From contig FN649751.1 of assembly GCA_000310025.1 (NCBI GenBank), positions 1,013,080-1,077,079 of the forward strand: a stretch of 64,000 nt of DNA, written 5' to 3'. This DNA comes from Ectocarpus siliculosus. Lineage: Eukaryota > Sar > Phaeophyceae > Ectocarpales > Ectocarpaceae. Under the pieces are notes generated by a model, which saw nothing but the letters and a program-made list of their open reading frames with translations, searched no databases and had not been told where the DNA came from. Made by a program: the position numbers and the translations under genes. This document shows positions 48,501-58,749 of this stretch, piece by piece. Each line of letters opens with the position of its first letter. Position 1 is the first letter of the stretch.

Positions 48501-51500
48501 CACCCCTACAAAAGGTCTCAAAGCGTATGTTGAGCAGCCTGACAAGCGCACTGCAGACTTCTATCGACCACCGCGTGTTACGGCGTCAATACTCCATTTC
48601 AAAACGTGACCGACAAATCGAAGTAGTGGGTTCGACACGAAATGAAAGGTATCGACCACCGGCCGCGGACATGACATCACTTTACCGTTAGGATCGAGGA
48701 GGACGTAAATTGACTTGCGCAGCCAACGCCCAACGTAGCCGCAGAAGCTTCGGAGAAAGCTTCCCCGCAAGGCACGACAGCATAGCTGCCGTTAATGTCT
48801 TGAGAAGAAGCACTTCCTTCGAATTGAATCAGAACCTGCGAACGAACGAGAGCCAGAGAGTACACACCGTGAGTTTCAGCCCTCTGCACAAACACCGCCT
48901 GGTCAAGACTTGAACGCTGGCGGCAAGCGTCCGCTCTCAGCTCCTACTTGCCTGTGCTCCCTCATGGAACAATTTCGACATTTTTGCATGAATGCTCGGA
49001 GCATTTTGGCGGACACCGGCTGCCAAAGGATGTGTGCAACTCACACGGAAGTTTCGGTGGCAAACCCACCTGTTGTCCCGTGTCAGAAAACCATGCAGAC
49101 GACAGCTCTGGCGGGGGCGTGCGCGCCTGGACGACCACCGACCCTAGCAGTTCATCGGTGTATACACACAGATAGCGGGGGGAACAAAGTAAATTGAGCT
49201 TAGTTCTAAAGGTGATCGGCCCATTTCCAGCGCGCTATCGGAATGCGTCGACGATACATCATTGATTGGGTCGGCCAAGCGAGTTATTTCTCCGCCTGTA
49301 ATTATGGGCAGACTAGTGTGTACTTAACCGACCTACAACTTGTATATCTCGTCACTCGCATGCAACGGTCTCAACCATTTTCCACCAATCTCCTCGTTCT
49401 TGCCTGTAGCATAGTTGGTGCAGCCGGAACAGCCGGCAATGTATTCGCCAGTTGGGTTGAGCGTGATCGTCGATCCTTCGCCTACGGAGTAGCCTGGGTA
49501 CATCAACGGCACCCGAGATGGATCTTGATATTTTCCATTCTTACAACGTCTTTCTTGGGGATGGCTACGCGAGAGACATATCCGGTACCATGCAAAAGCA
49601 GGCCTAGAAGCCACATCATAGCCGTGAGCCACTTCCTAGCGGTGAGTAACATTTATTCGTCAAGGAGTGATGCCGGGGCGAACCATGAAATGCTTCCTCT
49701 TGACAACACCGAGGGTATGAGGCTGACGAGGTAAGAAGCCACGTGGGATAAATCCTCCCAACTATTCTTACCTGTGCCGAAAATAATCGTTACCGTGCTT
49801 TCATCCTTCCAAGAGCACGATGGCGCGCTGCCTAGGCTCGCCACGGTGTCGCCATTGAGCAAATTGTCCACGCTGCACGCCGACCCAAAACAGCGTGTGC
49901 CGTAGCACCACAGCCCTTTTCAAGCAACGGAAGCGACAGGCCATTCATCACATGTTGGTCTATTCCGGAGTTTTTCACGGCATTTCAGGCTTTCGCTAGC
50001 GATTTCATCTGTGCGAAGGTTGTCTACATCGTAGTCATGCCGGAGTAGTGCAAACCGTGCCCAATGGTGTGGAATGGGCGACCTAGAGGATGCCTCCACC
50101 GGTTTGACACGCCAAATTTTGTTGCATGGCATCCTATTCATGAAAGGCATGCACACCCCGACTCGCGATACTCCAAAGTTACGCAGCACGGTCTCTTTAG
50201 ACCAGCAACGCGTGATCCCGAGAATACGTGTCAACTCAGAACTCGAAGTGTTGAACCGTAATCCCGTGTAGGGGCAAGCGACGCCCACCCGTCCGCGCGT
50301 CACCTGTACTCGCCCTACCGAGTCCGAAGGTCGCATCTATTCCTATCAATGCCGCCGCTAATCTAGCTTCTTCAAGCTCCGGGCGTGATGAGAACATCGT
50401 CGGCCCGGGCGTCGGTGTGGATGTTGGGGGTGGTGTCGGAGGAAGAGTTGGACCTAGAGTTGGTGAGAGAGTCGGTGCCTTCGTGGGTCCCGGCGTGGGC
50501 GCTGACAAGGACGAGGACAAAAAACGAGACGGGGGAATGATACAACATTATGGGCTTTGGGCCACAAGGTAGTGTATAAATGTTGTACCATTGACTGCCG
50601 CCGCTCTGTGTTCAACAGAACGCCCTTACCACAACGTACACGCATGATCACCCTAGCGTCTGCCAGATGCCAGAACAGATGTATATGTCGAAAACAAAGT
50701 GTACTTTTGCTTCGAAATAAAGGCGGAAGTAGATGGCGGTGTACGTGAAACACTATACTAACGGTTCGCACCTGGTGTGAGACCGGGAGTAGGAGCGGGC
50801 GATGGAGCCAGCGTGGGAGCGAGTTTTGGAGACGGTGTTGGAGCCAGCGGGGGGGCGGTTGTAGGAGCGGGTGTTGGAGCAGGTGTTGGAGCCAGCGGGG
50901 GAGCAGTTGTGGGAGCGGGTGTTGGAGTAAGTGTTGGAGCCAGAACCGGGTGTTGGAAGAAGAACATTAAAGCCTCCATGGGAAGCTGGTGCAGTGAAGA
51001 GCACCTACAATAGGGTCAAGATAAACGTGTGCGAGTTCTTCTCCCTCTCTTGTTCCCCGGCAGCTTCCCTGTACTGGTTTCATCACATAGGTATCTCTAT
51101 ATGGGAAGTATAGCGACAGAAGCTGATTCTAAACGCACACCTTGTGTGGGAGCGGGGGTGGGAGCGGGAGTGGGTCCACACACAATGTCCATAACGACGA
51201 GGCCGCCAGTGTCTTCACTTGCTGCCATAGAGATGAAGAGCCTTTCCGTGGTGTTGGAAACGACAAACCCAGCGATGACTCCAGACACAGTTTTTGTTTC
51301 GCTGTTGAGCTGAACCGCGACCCCACCAGATAAGGCCCCGGTGGAACTATCTCGCTGGAACACCACCACCTGCGGCGTATGCGGAGGATTGTTTTACAAC
51401 GCTCATGAGCACCGTGGACGTAGAGACGTTCCATGTCTTAGTCAACTCTTGAACCTAGACGAGCAAAAATGTTTTCGTCGGGCAGGATCCCGCATCCCGT

Positions 51501-54500
51501 CAAGGGGCACCGCTGATACAGTGCAAAGGGTGCCACAAGAAGAGAACTAAGCTCAGCGGACGGGTGTCCATGATGGTACAACCAGTCCGCGGATCGTAAG
51601 AGTATTCTTCGGTGCCCCGATAACCACTAAAGTTTCAATGCTGAGCACAGAAGTACATACCAACTTCGATACACCCCGAGAGGCCACAATAATTTTTCCA
51701 GCTAGTGTGGTGCGTCCAGAGAAAGAGCGTGCAACAGTCATCGAGGATGCTATCACCACGCACTCCTCCATGGTCCGCCGTAGATCTCGTTTCGGGCAGA
51801 TGCATTTTTCCACTCGGTAGTGACTCGCTGATGGTTCAAGGATGTGCATACCTCGTCAGATTCATGTCGACCGATCAAGACCGTAAGCTCGAGCGCCTGC
51901 GCTACGAACACCTCTCCGGAAGTGCTTCCGCTTATGCTTGAGTCAGCGATGAAGGTGGTAGTCGACGTCACGACGCCGTTCGCAACGTCTAACCGCAGAT
52001 GAATGACCACAGATGTGGCACAACCGAGGACATAGATCTGTCGGGGCGGGGGGGGCTCCGTTCTCATTGGCGGTGGACACGTCCATGATATCGCATTTTC
52101 TGCCAACTCGGCCGAAAACCCGGAAATGATGTACGGATTGAACTTGGTCGAATACCGTAATTGTGCGTGTGATGGCACCGGGGTGCAATCGTTTTTTATA
52201 TCATTCCTATCTTGGTTTTTTATCGCACCCCAGTGCCATAACACCGATGGGTGCCATAACACCGATACCGGTGCGGAAATGCAATTAAATCATTTCGTTC
52301 TAGATTTTCAACGCACCCCCGGTGCGATGACACCGATGGATGCGTTACGGAAGAAATCAAAGTGGCCGTGATACGGTGCTGAGTAAGCGCATGCGATGAC
52401 ACCGATAGGTGCGATACTCAATAAATGAACAGGTGGTCCCTGGTACACGTAGATTGCGTAGGCGGTACCATGCAACCAGCCCGGAGTGGTGATCAGTGAT
52501 GAGGTCGAAGGAGAACAGACTCTGTGGTTCCCTGCTGGGCAAGGTATACGGCACGGTATCGTTTTTGTTCCAACCTCTTTGTTGGTCGCAAGCCCCTCAT
52601 TTGTTGGCTGTTGTTTCCATCTGTCTTTGTCTGCTTCAAGGGGCATGGTACCGGTAATTGTAGTACCGTTTACGAGCTCCTTCTTGTTCGGTTGGTTGGA
52701 GGCGTGGGATGTGTAGTGTGTGCTTGTGGTTGAATGAGTGAGTGCATTAGATGTACGGATTACCGTAGAAAAAATTAATAAATCATTCCTACTGCGCAAA
52801 CCACGACTGCACGATATACATACATGAAATGGCGCCCCATTTGGTACCTGCCAACTGCGTCACATACCGTTCGACAAGTGGCCCGGAGGGTACCGGCACC
52901 TTGCGGAAACACGCAAGTTTTCGTCCTTAGCAGATTTTATATTGTTGATATCGCACCGGGTGCGAAAACACCGATACCGGTGCGGAAATACAACTAAATC
53001 ATGCCGTTCTTGATATTTTTGCGCCCCATGGTGCCATATCACCGATGGGTGCGAAATCAACGATGGGCGCGATGACACGCACAATTACGGTAATCGCCAA
53101 AGAAGCAAGAGAAGCGGGACGGGCATCTCTCCGCGCCTCGAGCTTGTCACCCGTGCGTGTTTCATGGCCAGAGCCAAAACAACGGATGTAGGATCCGACG
53201 CGCCCACCACAACTTCATTACACAGCCCATGATATCTCTGTGGCCCGTGATACAGGTCGAGGTAGTCTGCCGTCTGGGCTGTTGCCGAAGGATTGGTGCT
53301 TGCAACCATCTCCTCGTCGATTTGAATGATTGGGCGGCATACACAACATTTTGTGTAGTCACAGCAGTCTCAATCTATTTACTTGAAGCTCACCGAGAGT
53401 CCATCCGGTGACACCACGATGTCGCAAAGCTCCCCGTCAGGTGCCGCCGAAGACCAAGTTGGCTCCTCGGTGCCATCGCTATTGACCGCCAATACAACTT
53501 CGTCGGTTGTGGAAACGTAGAGGGTCGAACCGCCGGGGCTGAAAGCAACCGCTTGGACGTCGTGCAATGATGAGTCCTTCCCTAAAGTGGGAAAGGTTGA
53601 GGTTGTCCTTCCCCCCCCCGAGGCATAAATAGTCATAATGACAGCAAGCAGCACAACAAGGAAAACCAGTTAGTTTCATTCGAAGAAGTCAAGAAGACGC
53701 ACCGTGGCACGACCCGCAATTTCCTTAAAAAACGCTCACGGGCTGTGGCTGGATGGCGAGTTCAATGAGGCAAAAGCCATGATAGCCGCAACGGTTGGCT
53801 CTATTCACAATTCCATATGGTCTACACACGGCAGGATTTGGTCGGGGTTCAAACCACAGCGCCAAAGCCCACCAAGAACTGAAGACATCGTGCGCGGAAT
53901 ACAAAGAATGTAGGGTGAAGACTGCGCGGGAGCGCATGATACATCGGTCAATTCACGCCATTCTCTACTAGGGATCTTACCCAAAGTTGCCGGCGGTATC
54001 AACAGTGAGTCGTCGCACGCCACCACCTTCTCCTGCCAGGGCTGCTCAAGTCATCGAGGCCAGCAAGTAACACAAAGAAATGGAAACGGGAATCCATAGT
54101 GAGCACCAGCGATGCTTTAACGAGGTAATGTTTTACAGGAAACACCAAAATAATTACCAAGTGACGATATATCCATCTGTAGTATAGTGTGAGCGGTACC
54201 TGGAAGGGAAGGAGGCACGTGATCAATGAATGAGCTCATTATCGGTTATATAAAAAAAATCCGAGTATTCCGCTCCTCGTTGAAAAAACGTCTGAACGAG
54301 TGCAGGTTAACTACTGTATGAGGACTGGCCAAGGTCTCAGTGTGGATTAAACTACTCTTCGTATGCCAAAAGGGCTGCTTCACTTGTTGTATCGATTTCC
54401 GAGTGAGAGCTCATGTGTTTGTCACAACGCCATCTGAACGGCACATTAAGTGGTTACACCGCGACCTCACGGATGGCCGTACACATTTCATCTCTCGCTT

Positions 54501-57500
54501 CCGTCTTACCGATGATCGAAACCTCTTCGATTACGCTGATGGACATCGCGTCCCTGCCTCCGCAAATTTGCGACGCATCACCATCGCACGGGTCATCGCA
54601 AGCTGTAGATTCACCGAATACATCGTAGTCGTCATCTCCGCACCAACACTTGTTTAATAGTAGGCAGTGGTTGGCCGGCACCGAGTAGTCACGGACATGC
54701 GAAGAATTGCACGCGTCGTGGAGGGGGTGGTAAATCTCAAATAGGTTAATAACCGCGGAAGCTTGGCTTCGGAGGAACAGGGAGATGCGCAGGCTCAATA
54801 GTACTTGCCCGCCTACTACACTTGCGTTCGGCGAGGTACTGGTGTTCGACTAGGGCAGGGTATGTTGAGATCGGCAAACACCAGATGGACGAAACAGCAC
54901 TTGCATGTCTTCCTCTCCAAACGAGCGCGAAGCAAGGCCATAAGGTGATGCGACAACGAATGCCCCGAAGACCTGCAACATACTTCTTGTAGAGGAATAC
55001 ACGGAGTGTTGTGCAAGAGAAAATAGAGCACGGTTGGGGAAGCCCGTCCAACAGACCTGGAATCACGGAAACAATGGTGGCAGCAGGTAGATCCTCGGTG
55101 TGCTTCAGAAAACAGCACTGTGCTTGAGTTGAGACTTCTATGGGTACCTCTGTCAGTACATGTTGAGGTCCCCGGGGGATTTTCTCGACACTGTTGATCC
55201 AATGGTCCTTGGGAATCTAGAGTAGCTAAGGTATGGTGCTGGCGAGTGCCGAATCTGTCCAACCCCCTAATAGCGCTTCACTCAACTCATGAACGTCACC
55301 ATTAGTGTAGAACAAGAAATAGGTTCGGATTTACGTGTTTGACTACATATCATCGGTTCAGGCTTGTGGTCGCAACTCTTCGAAGGGGAACGCTAGACCA
55401 AAACGCAGCGCTAGGCCTACGGACGTGAGCTATTGCCCCGTCTCAAATGAGCCTTTGTGGCGATTGGTGCCGAACGTGCCTGGAAACGTGTGAAGTGCAC
55501 CTAACATAAATCAACTCCAGGGAGATGCTTACGGCATAACAACCTTGTTGGTCTAGTTTCCAGGCTACTCCAAGGTGTCGAAGGAGAAAGTAGAGCAGCA
55601 ATGTTACCCCCTTAAAGAGTGTTTCTGTCACCAGTCTGCATGCTAGGTGTTTGGGGTGTCTTTCTTATCGCGAGCAATCGTGGCTCTTCCCGTCGCTTGC
55701 ACAAGTCAGCACTACCCCAGCAGCGTCTTTGAGTACCCTCCACAAGATCATGTGCGATGCGGGGGCACTTAAACTCCCGACGTTTCGTCTTGCAACCATG
55801 CAGTTTTAAGTCTTGCAACAAGCAATGATGTGTGTAAAATACATTGCCAACGTTTACAGTCGTTCGGGCGTTGCTCTGTGATAGGCATGCAAGGGGCCCT
55901 CGAACTCAGCAACTCGTCGGCAGGGTCAGCGCACCCATCGAAACAAAGCCCCCACGTCAAGGTACATAGGTGTGTTGCTGGCTAGTGCGTTGCGGATCTA
56001 CGTGTTTGTTACAATAGCGACTGGCACATCCCATATTTCTTGTCCCTAAGAGCCACCGAACATCGGGAGATCGATATGATCCGGATATGGCCTACTTTCT
56101 GAGACAAACGTTTCTCACCCAGTAAAAGGAAAATCGCGTTGCCAAAACGTTGCTACTCGTTCCATGGCTCACCTCGCGCGCAAACTGAGTTCCGAAGTAC
56201 TTGAAAGCGCTGCAATGCTCTTGGCACAGCTTCGCCGGCGTGGTAGGTGACAGCAAGTTTGTTCGAGGGGACAGGGGAGATTCGACGACGTGTAAATGGG
56301 CTACAGTATCGTCCGATGGAGAAGAAAAGCTTTCGAGATTCGAAGCTTCGTCCTTTGCGTCTGTCACCGTGATCTACCTTAGCAGCCACCCAGTCCTATG
56401 TAGACAAAATTGTACGCTCTAATCTAGACACGTGTCGGAGCAGCGAAGGCCCCTTTCAAGCCATGTTGCACTCACCTCTGTGGTCATGGTACCGGCTAAG
56501 GAAATCTTGGTGGCGGAACTAAAGACACGATTTCCTTTGTCATCCGCGAAGCAGCCAAGGTAGGTGGCTGTGGTCAACGGAGAGCAAAAATAGAAGTAAA
56601 GCTGAGGTCAAGTGGCGCAGCATGGGGGAGAATCTGAACAGTGATGAGGTTCATGACCGGACGTCCCCCACCCGCACTCATGACTTGCATGAGTGTATGG
56701 CATCGAATCTCCTTCCGCGATGTTTCGGGCGTGGCTCGCCGGAGGAAACAATCTATCGTGATATCTTCGAGATCTCTCGCAATGTCGTTTGTCAATGGTG
56801 GCACCAGGTACACGCGCACGTCGCTCGATAAGCTTGGTTTTGTGAGAGGGACAGACAAGGGTGTTTGCGTTGTTTTCTGCGTGATATTGTTCGGCGTGCG
56901 ACGCCTTTGCCGTCGTGCCTCTACACTGTGCAACTGGGCATGTGATACACGGCAGTCTCAGAATCCCACCTACGACTTGGGTGACGCTATATGCAGATTC
57001 GAGCACCACATCGTCCTGATCGTTGTCTGTGGTGCTGGATGAACCTTCCAGTTCCGGTTGGGTGATGCTGGTAGAACCAAGCAGAACCATCGAATCGGTG
57101 GACGGGACGACTTCGGAGTACTCATAGGTGACAACCGTATCCTCTCCATTGACATGCGTGAACGCCTGGTGAGGGTTTAATCAGTGGGAGGTCGAACGGT
57201 CAAGGTGGTCGGCCATGGGGAATTCTGGGTCGGAGCCAAAGTACAACTAGCTGGTGTGCGGCGCTATTTTCACGCGTCGCCGCATCTTCACCAGATTTCG
57301 AGGCAATAACACGTTCTGTTTTTTCCAGCGCAAGCCCTGTCGGTGTAAGTACTTGCACAGGACCTACGGCGATGCTCAAACACGATTAATGGCAACAACG
57401 ATTTTCCGTTTGTGGATTGCATCGCGTGTTCGTATTCAGGAACGTTTGTGATATAGGGAACCAATAAACCACCCATAATGTACCCATTCAAAGTGCTCCT

Positions 57501-58749
57501 GCAAAGGGGCACCACAACGTTTATCGAGTTGCACCTTCAGCGATGCACACACATTGTTTTGGATTCAAAGCGAAGAAAAATCCCAAAAGGCAACTTACGT
57601 GGATATCTGAGGATCCGGGCCGAAGCATTAGCCCCCTCAATTCGTCAACCCCCCCCGAGTCCAGATCTATGAAGGAGTATAGCCCGGCGCTTGAGGGGTT
57701 CCAGTAGCCGGTGTTGCTCCAAGCCAGTGGTTGCGCTGAATCAGCATCTATTGTTATCACCTGGGGTCGCGTTGGAGTCGACCGAGCGTCGATAAGTTCA
57801 CAGTTAGCCCTATGCCGATGGGATTAGCAGTGAGAAGTACAGAACATGCCCGGTAATGTGGAGATCGATATTAGTTCACTTCAAATGAATGTATCCGCAT
57901 ACTTCGTAAAAACGACCGATTTGTTGGTATGCTAACTTCACTCGAGAACGTATCGGTTGCCTTCAGGCATCGTGTGCGCGTGATGTTACCTTTTTTCAGT
58001 CGGCGGGTGGACATGCGACCAACATCGATCAGCCTTGGAACACAGTAAACCGCTTGCAGCTACTTCACGGAGAAGTTGTTGTGAAGAGATTATTGCGGGG
58101 GGACTATATCTTTACCGTCCTGATGCCTCGGAGCCATGCCGAGACTTCAAATGCGAGAATCCGACCAAAGCGATGAGTCGAAGACAACGTAAGCTAGCCA
58201 GGAGAATGTGCCCCCTCCTCCAGCACATATTTCACATTCCCGACTAGCTGGCATGGCTGGGGAAGCACCAGGAGCGAAAAGGTCGCTAAGCACAAAGTCT
58301 GCAAGGAGAAAATAGACCGAGCGAACGGAAATACTCACCCACTCTTCATTTTCACTGACGGCAATCTGATTTCCTAGCATGTACCCAGTGGTGGAGGACG
58401 TGAGCGTTGCGGAAGTTGAGGCGGAGCCAGTCCTTATCGGGACGTCCTGCACGATCTCCAAACTATCAGCCGGCAGTTAAGATACGACGGGCAGACGACG
58501 AAAGGGTGAGGTCAGCACGCCCTGTTCCACCCACAAGAAGAAGTTATCTGCAAACAACCACTGAAAAAGGACGTTCCAAACGTTGGCGTTGGGAATAGAG
58601 TCTATCGCAAGGTTTTGTCTGGCTGAAACTGCGGTGCCTGCGCCGGCAAAACAAACAAGAAACACTACCCCAGTACAAAGGTACAAACGTATACTTCGTA
58701 TGGCCGTAGCAGATGCACACGCGCTCATTGCACAGCGCGATACCCCCAT
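34393..58749 (-). CDS. Giant multi-pass receptor: WSC, beta-propeller, REJ-like, GPS and TM segments
   Basis: Exons with matching splice sites, read 5' to 3' on the - strand: 58749-58535 (or 58559), 58462-58339, 57760-57599, 57165-56974, 56876-about 56660, 56601-56476, 56229-56173, 54648-54510, 54041-53981, 53607-53394, 53237-53151, 52037-51852, 51765-51661, 51369-51141, about 50990-50772, 50501-50319, 49872-49772, 49493-about 49386, 48835-48686, 48426-48322, 48123-47973, (unresolved 47.9-47.3 kb), 47058-46900, 46606-46324, 45641-45455, 44701-44542, 44294-44108, about 43730-43590, 43331-43158, 42330-42208, 42015-41821, 41436-41274, (about 40970-40860), 40170-39937, 39518-39432, 38296-38208, 37923-37839, 37578-37362, about 36595-36437, 36219-35982, 35650-35482, 35050-34883, 34540-34393 (TAG). 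The product is about 2,200 residues, secreted N-terminus outside. The order resembles polycystin-1 and adhesion-receptor proteins, but with a WSC domain and propeller in front and no PLAT domain seen. A role in sensing or attaching to the cell wall is inference. A split into two genes is possible but phases argue against it. Confidence 0.72.
39937..40170 (-). other. GPS (GAIN-type) autoproteolysis exon
   Basis: A single phase-0 exon encodes GCAYWSEDSGDWKTDGM, then VVLECATFHLSAFAGRED. The spacing Cys-x-Tyr-Trp ... Trp ... Cys-Ala-Thr-Phe-His-Leu-Ser fits the GPS motif of adhesion GPCRs and polycystin-1, which cut themselves between Leu and Thr or Ser. The His-Leu-Ser tripeptide is kept, so cleavage is plausible. 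The exon sits directly before the first membrane exon, as expected. Confidence 0.85.
40317..40517. mobile_element. 201-bp TA-flanked MITE
   Basis: Termini CAGTGGTGGTCCCGACATAC and, inverted, CGGTCGTGGTCCCGATATAC are flanked by TA on both sides (40315-40316 and 40518-40519). Both continue into CGCGGT. No coding capacity. It lies in a receptor intron just upstream of the GPS exon. Confidence 0.7.
40860..49872 (-). other. REJ-like extracellular region
   Basis: Marks, 5' to 3': NLLNGDTVASLGSAPSCSW then VTIIFGTG, PPVVDISAPEVVGCCDDLIL (start of the REJ-type module), QDDNVTYTWTLASEY with LKLPAYSLGHAG, GEGSTYWFSLRV, DESPLQFRWNCTDDVGEDC, GRTYTFSLSATDTSG, NAPPAGGHVES with GWTDDVDDLPF, DDGYNVTILVSVSDS, then helical exons with LTLAEVTEAVRDMAETAIEL. 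This succession matches REJ regions of polycystin-1 and sea-urchin sperm receptor proteins. Some exons between 47.9 and 47.3 kb, near 43.7 kb and near 40.9 kb are not resolved. Confidence 0.7.
50319..51181 (-). other. Pro/Thr/Ala-rich linker exons
   Basis: The end of exon 51369-51141 reads CGPTPAPTPAPTQ, the next exon holds an array of APTPAPTTAPP type, and exon 50501-50319 starts APTPGPTKAPTLSPTLGPT before entering EARLAAALIGIDATFG. Such linkers are usually O-glycosylated spacers. Within the middle exon two frames are open and both repetitive; phase with the next exon favours the Pro/Ala/Thr frame. The upstream junction of that exon does not resolve in phase. Confidence 0.7.
51141..54041 (-). 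other. Beta-propeller region
   Basis: Six exons encode blade-like repeats: GGGVRRLTVDTAGNFG, VQAVAFSPGGSTLYVS then VVLAVNSDG, DIVVSPDGLS, VVLALAMKHAR joined to IYVLGCATSVVIHLRLD, GEVFVAQALELTVLIGRHE, VVIASSMTVARSF and VVVFQRDSSTGALSG then RLFISMAASEDTGGLVVMD. This is the pattern of lactonase- or WD-type propellers (hydrophobic strand, SPDG turn, YV strand). Known propellers bind ligands or partner proteins; no catalytic residues can be assigned. Confidence 0.75.
52155..53090. mobile_element. 936-bp TA-flanked non-autonomous element
   Basis: Ends CCGTAATTGTGCGTGTGATG at the left and CCGTAATTGTGCGTGTCATC inverted at the right, each bordered by TA. Two direct, diverged copies of a block of about 130 bp lie inside (52217-52350 and 52937-53060), sharing ACACCGATACCGGTGCGGAA. 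No transposase frame. The element fills most of a receptor intron between two propeller exons. Confidence 0.68.
54510..54648 (-). other. WSC domain, third exon
   Basis: The exon encodes CWCGDDDYDVFGESTACDDP, then CDGDASQICGGRDAMSISV. CWCG and the QICGG block are the hallmark C-terminal half of WSC domains. The donor is GTAAGA. It is separated from the previous exon by an intron of about 1.5 kb with no visible insert. Confidence 0.88.
56173..56601 (-). other. WSC domain, first two exons
   Basis: Exon 56601-56476 encodes ATYLGCFADDKGNRVFSS and exon 56229-56173 encodes LCQEHCSAFKYFGTQFARE, ending at GAG|GTGAGC. Together with the exon at 54648-54510 they give the Cys pattern of a WSC domain, a module of fungal wall sensors and of several stramenopile proteins, thought to bind carbohydrate. 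Confidence 0.85.
58535..58749 (-). other. Receptor exon 1: start codon and signal peptide
   Basis: The ATG at 58749-58747 opens a basic stretch, then a hydrophobic core LYLCTGVVFLVCFAGAG and a likely cleavage after AVSA. This directs the rest to the secretory pathway. Two donors (low end 58535 or 58559) both leave two codon bases, matching exon 2. Confidence 0.65.

Noticed and set aside
53725-54226. Frames of 70-75 residues on the - strand between WSC and propeller exons
   Set aside because: They conflict with the phase-matched exon 54041-53981, which carries the propeller-like VRRLTVDTAGNFG.
56568-56578. An 11-base intron (GTTGACCACAG) between two receptor exons
   Set aside because: Too short to splice; the WSC exon is better started at 56601, where the frame is open.
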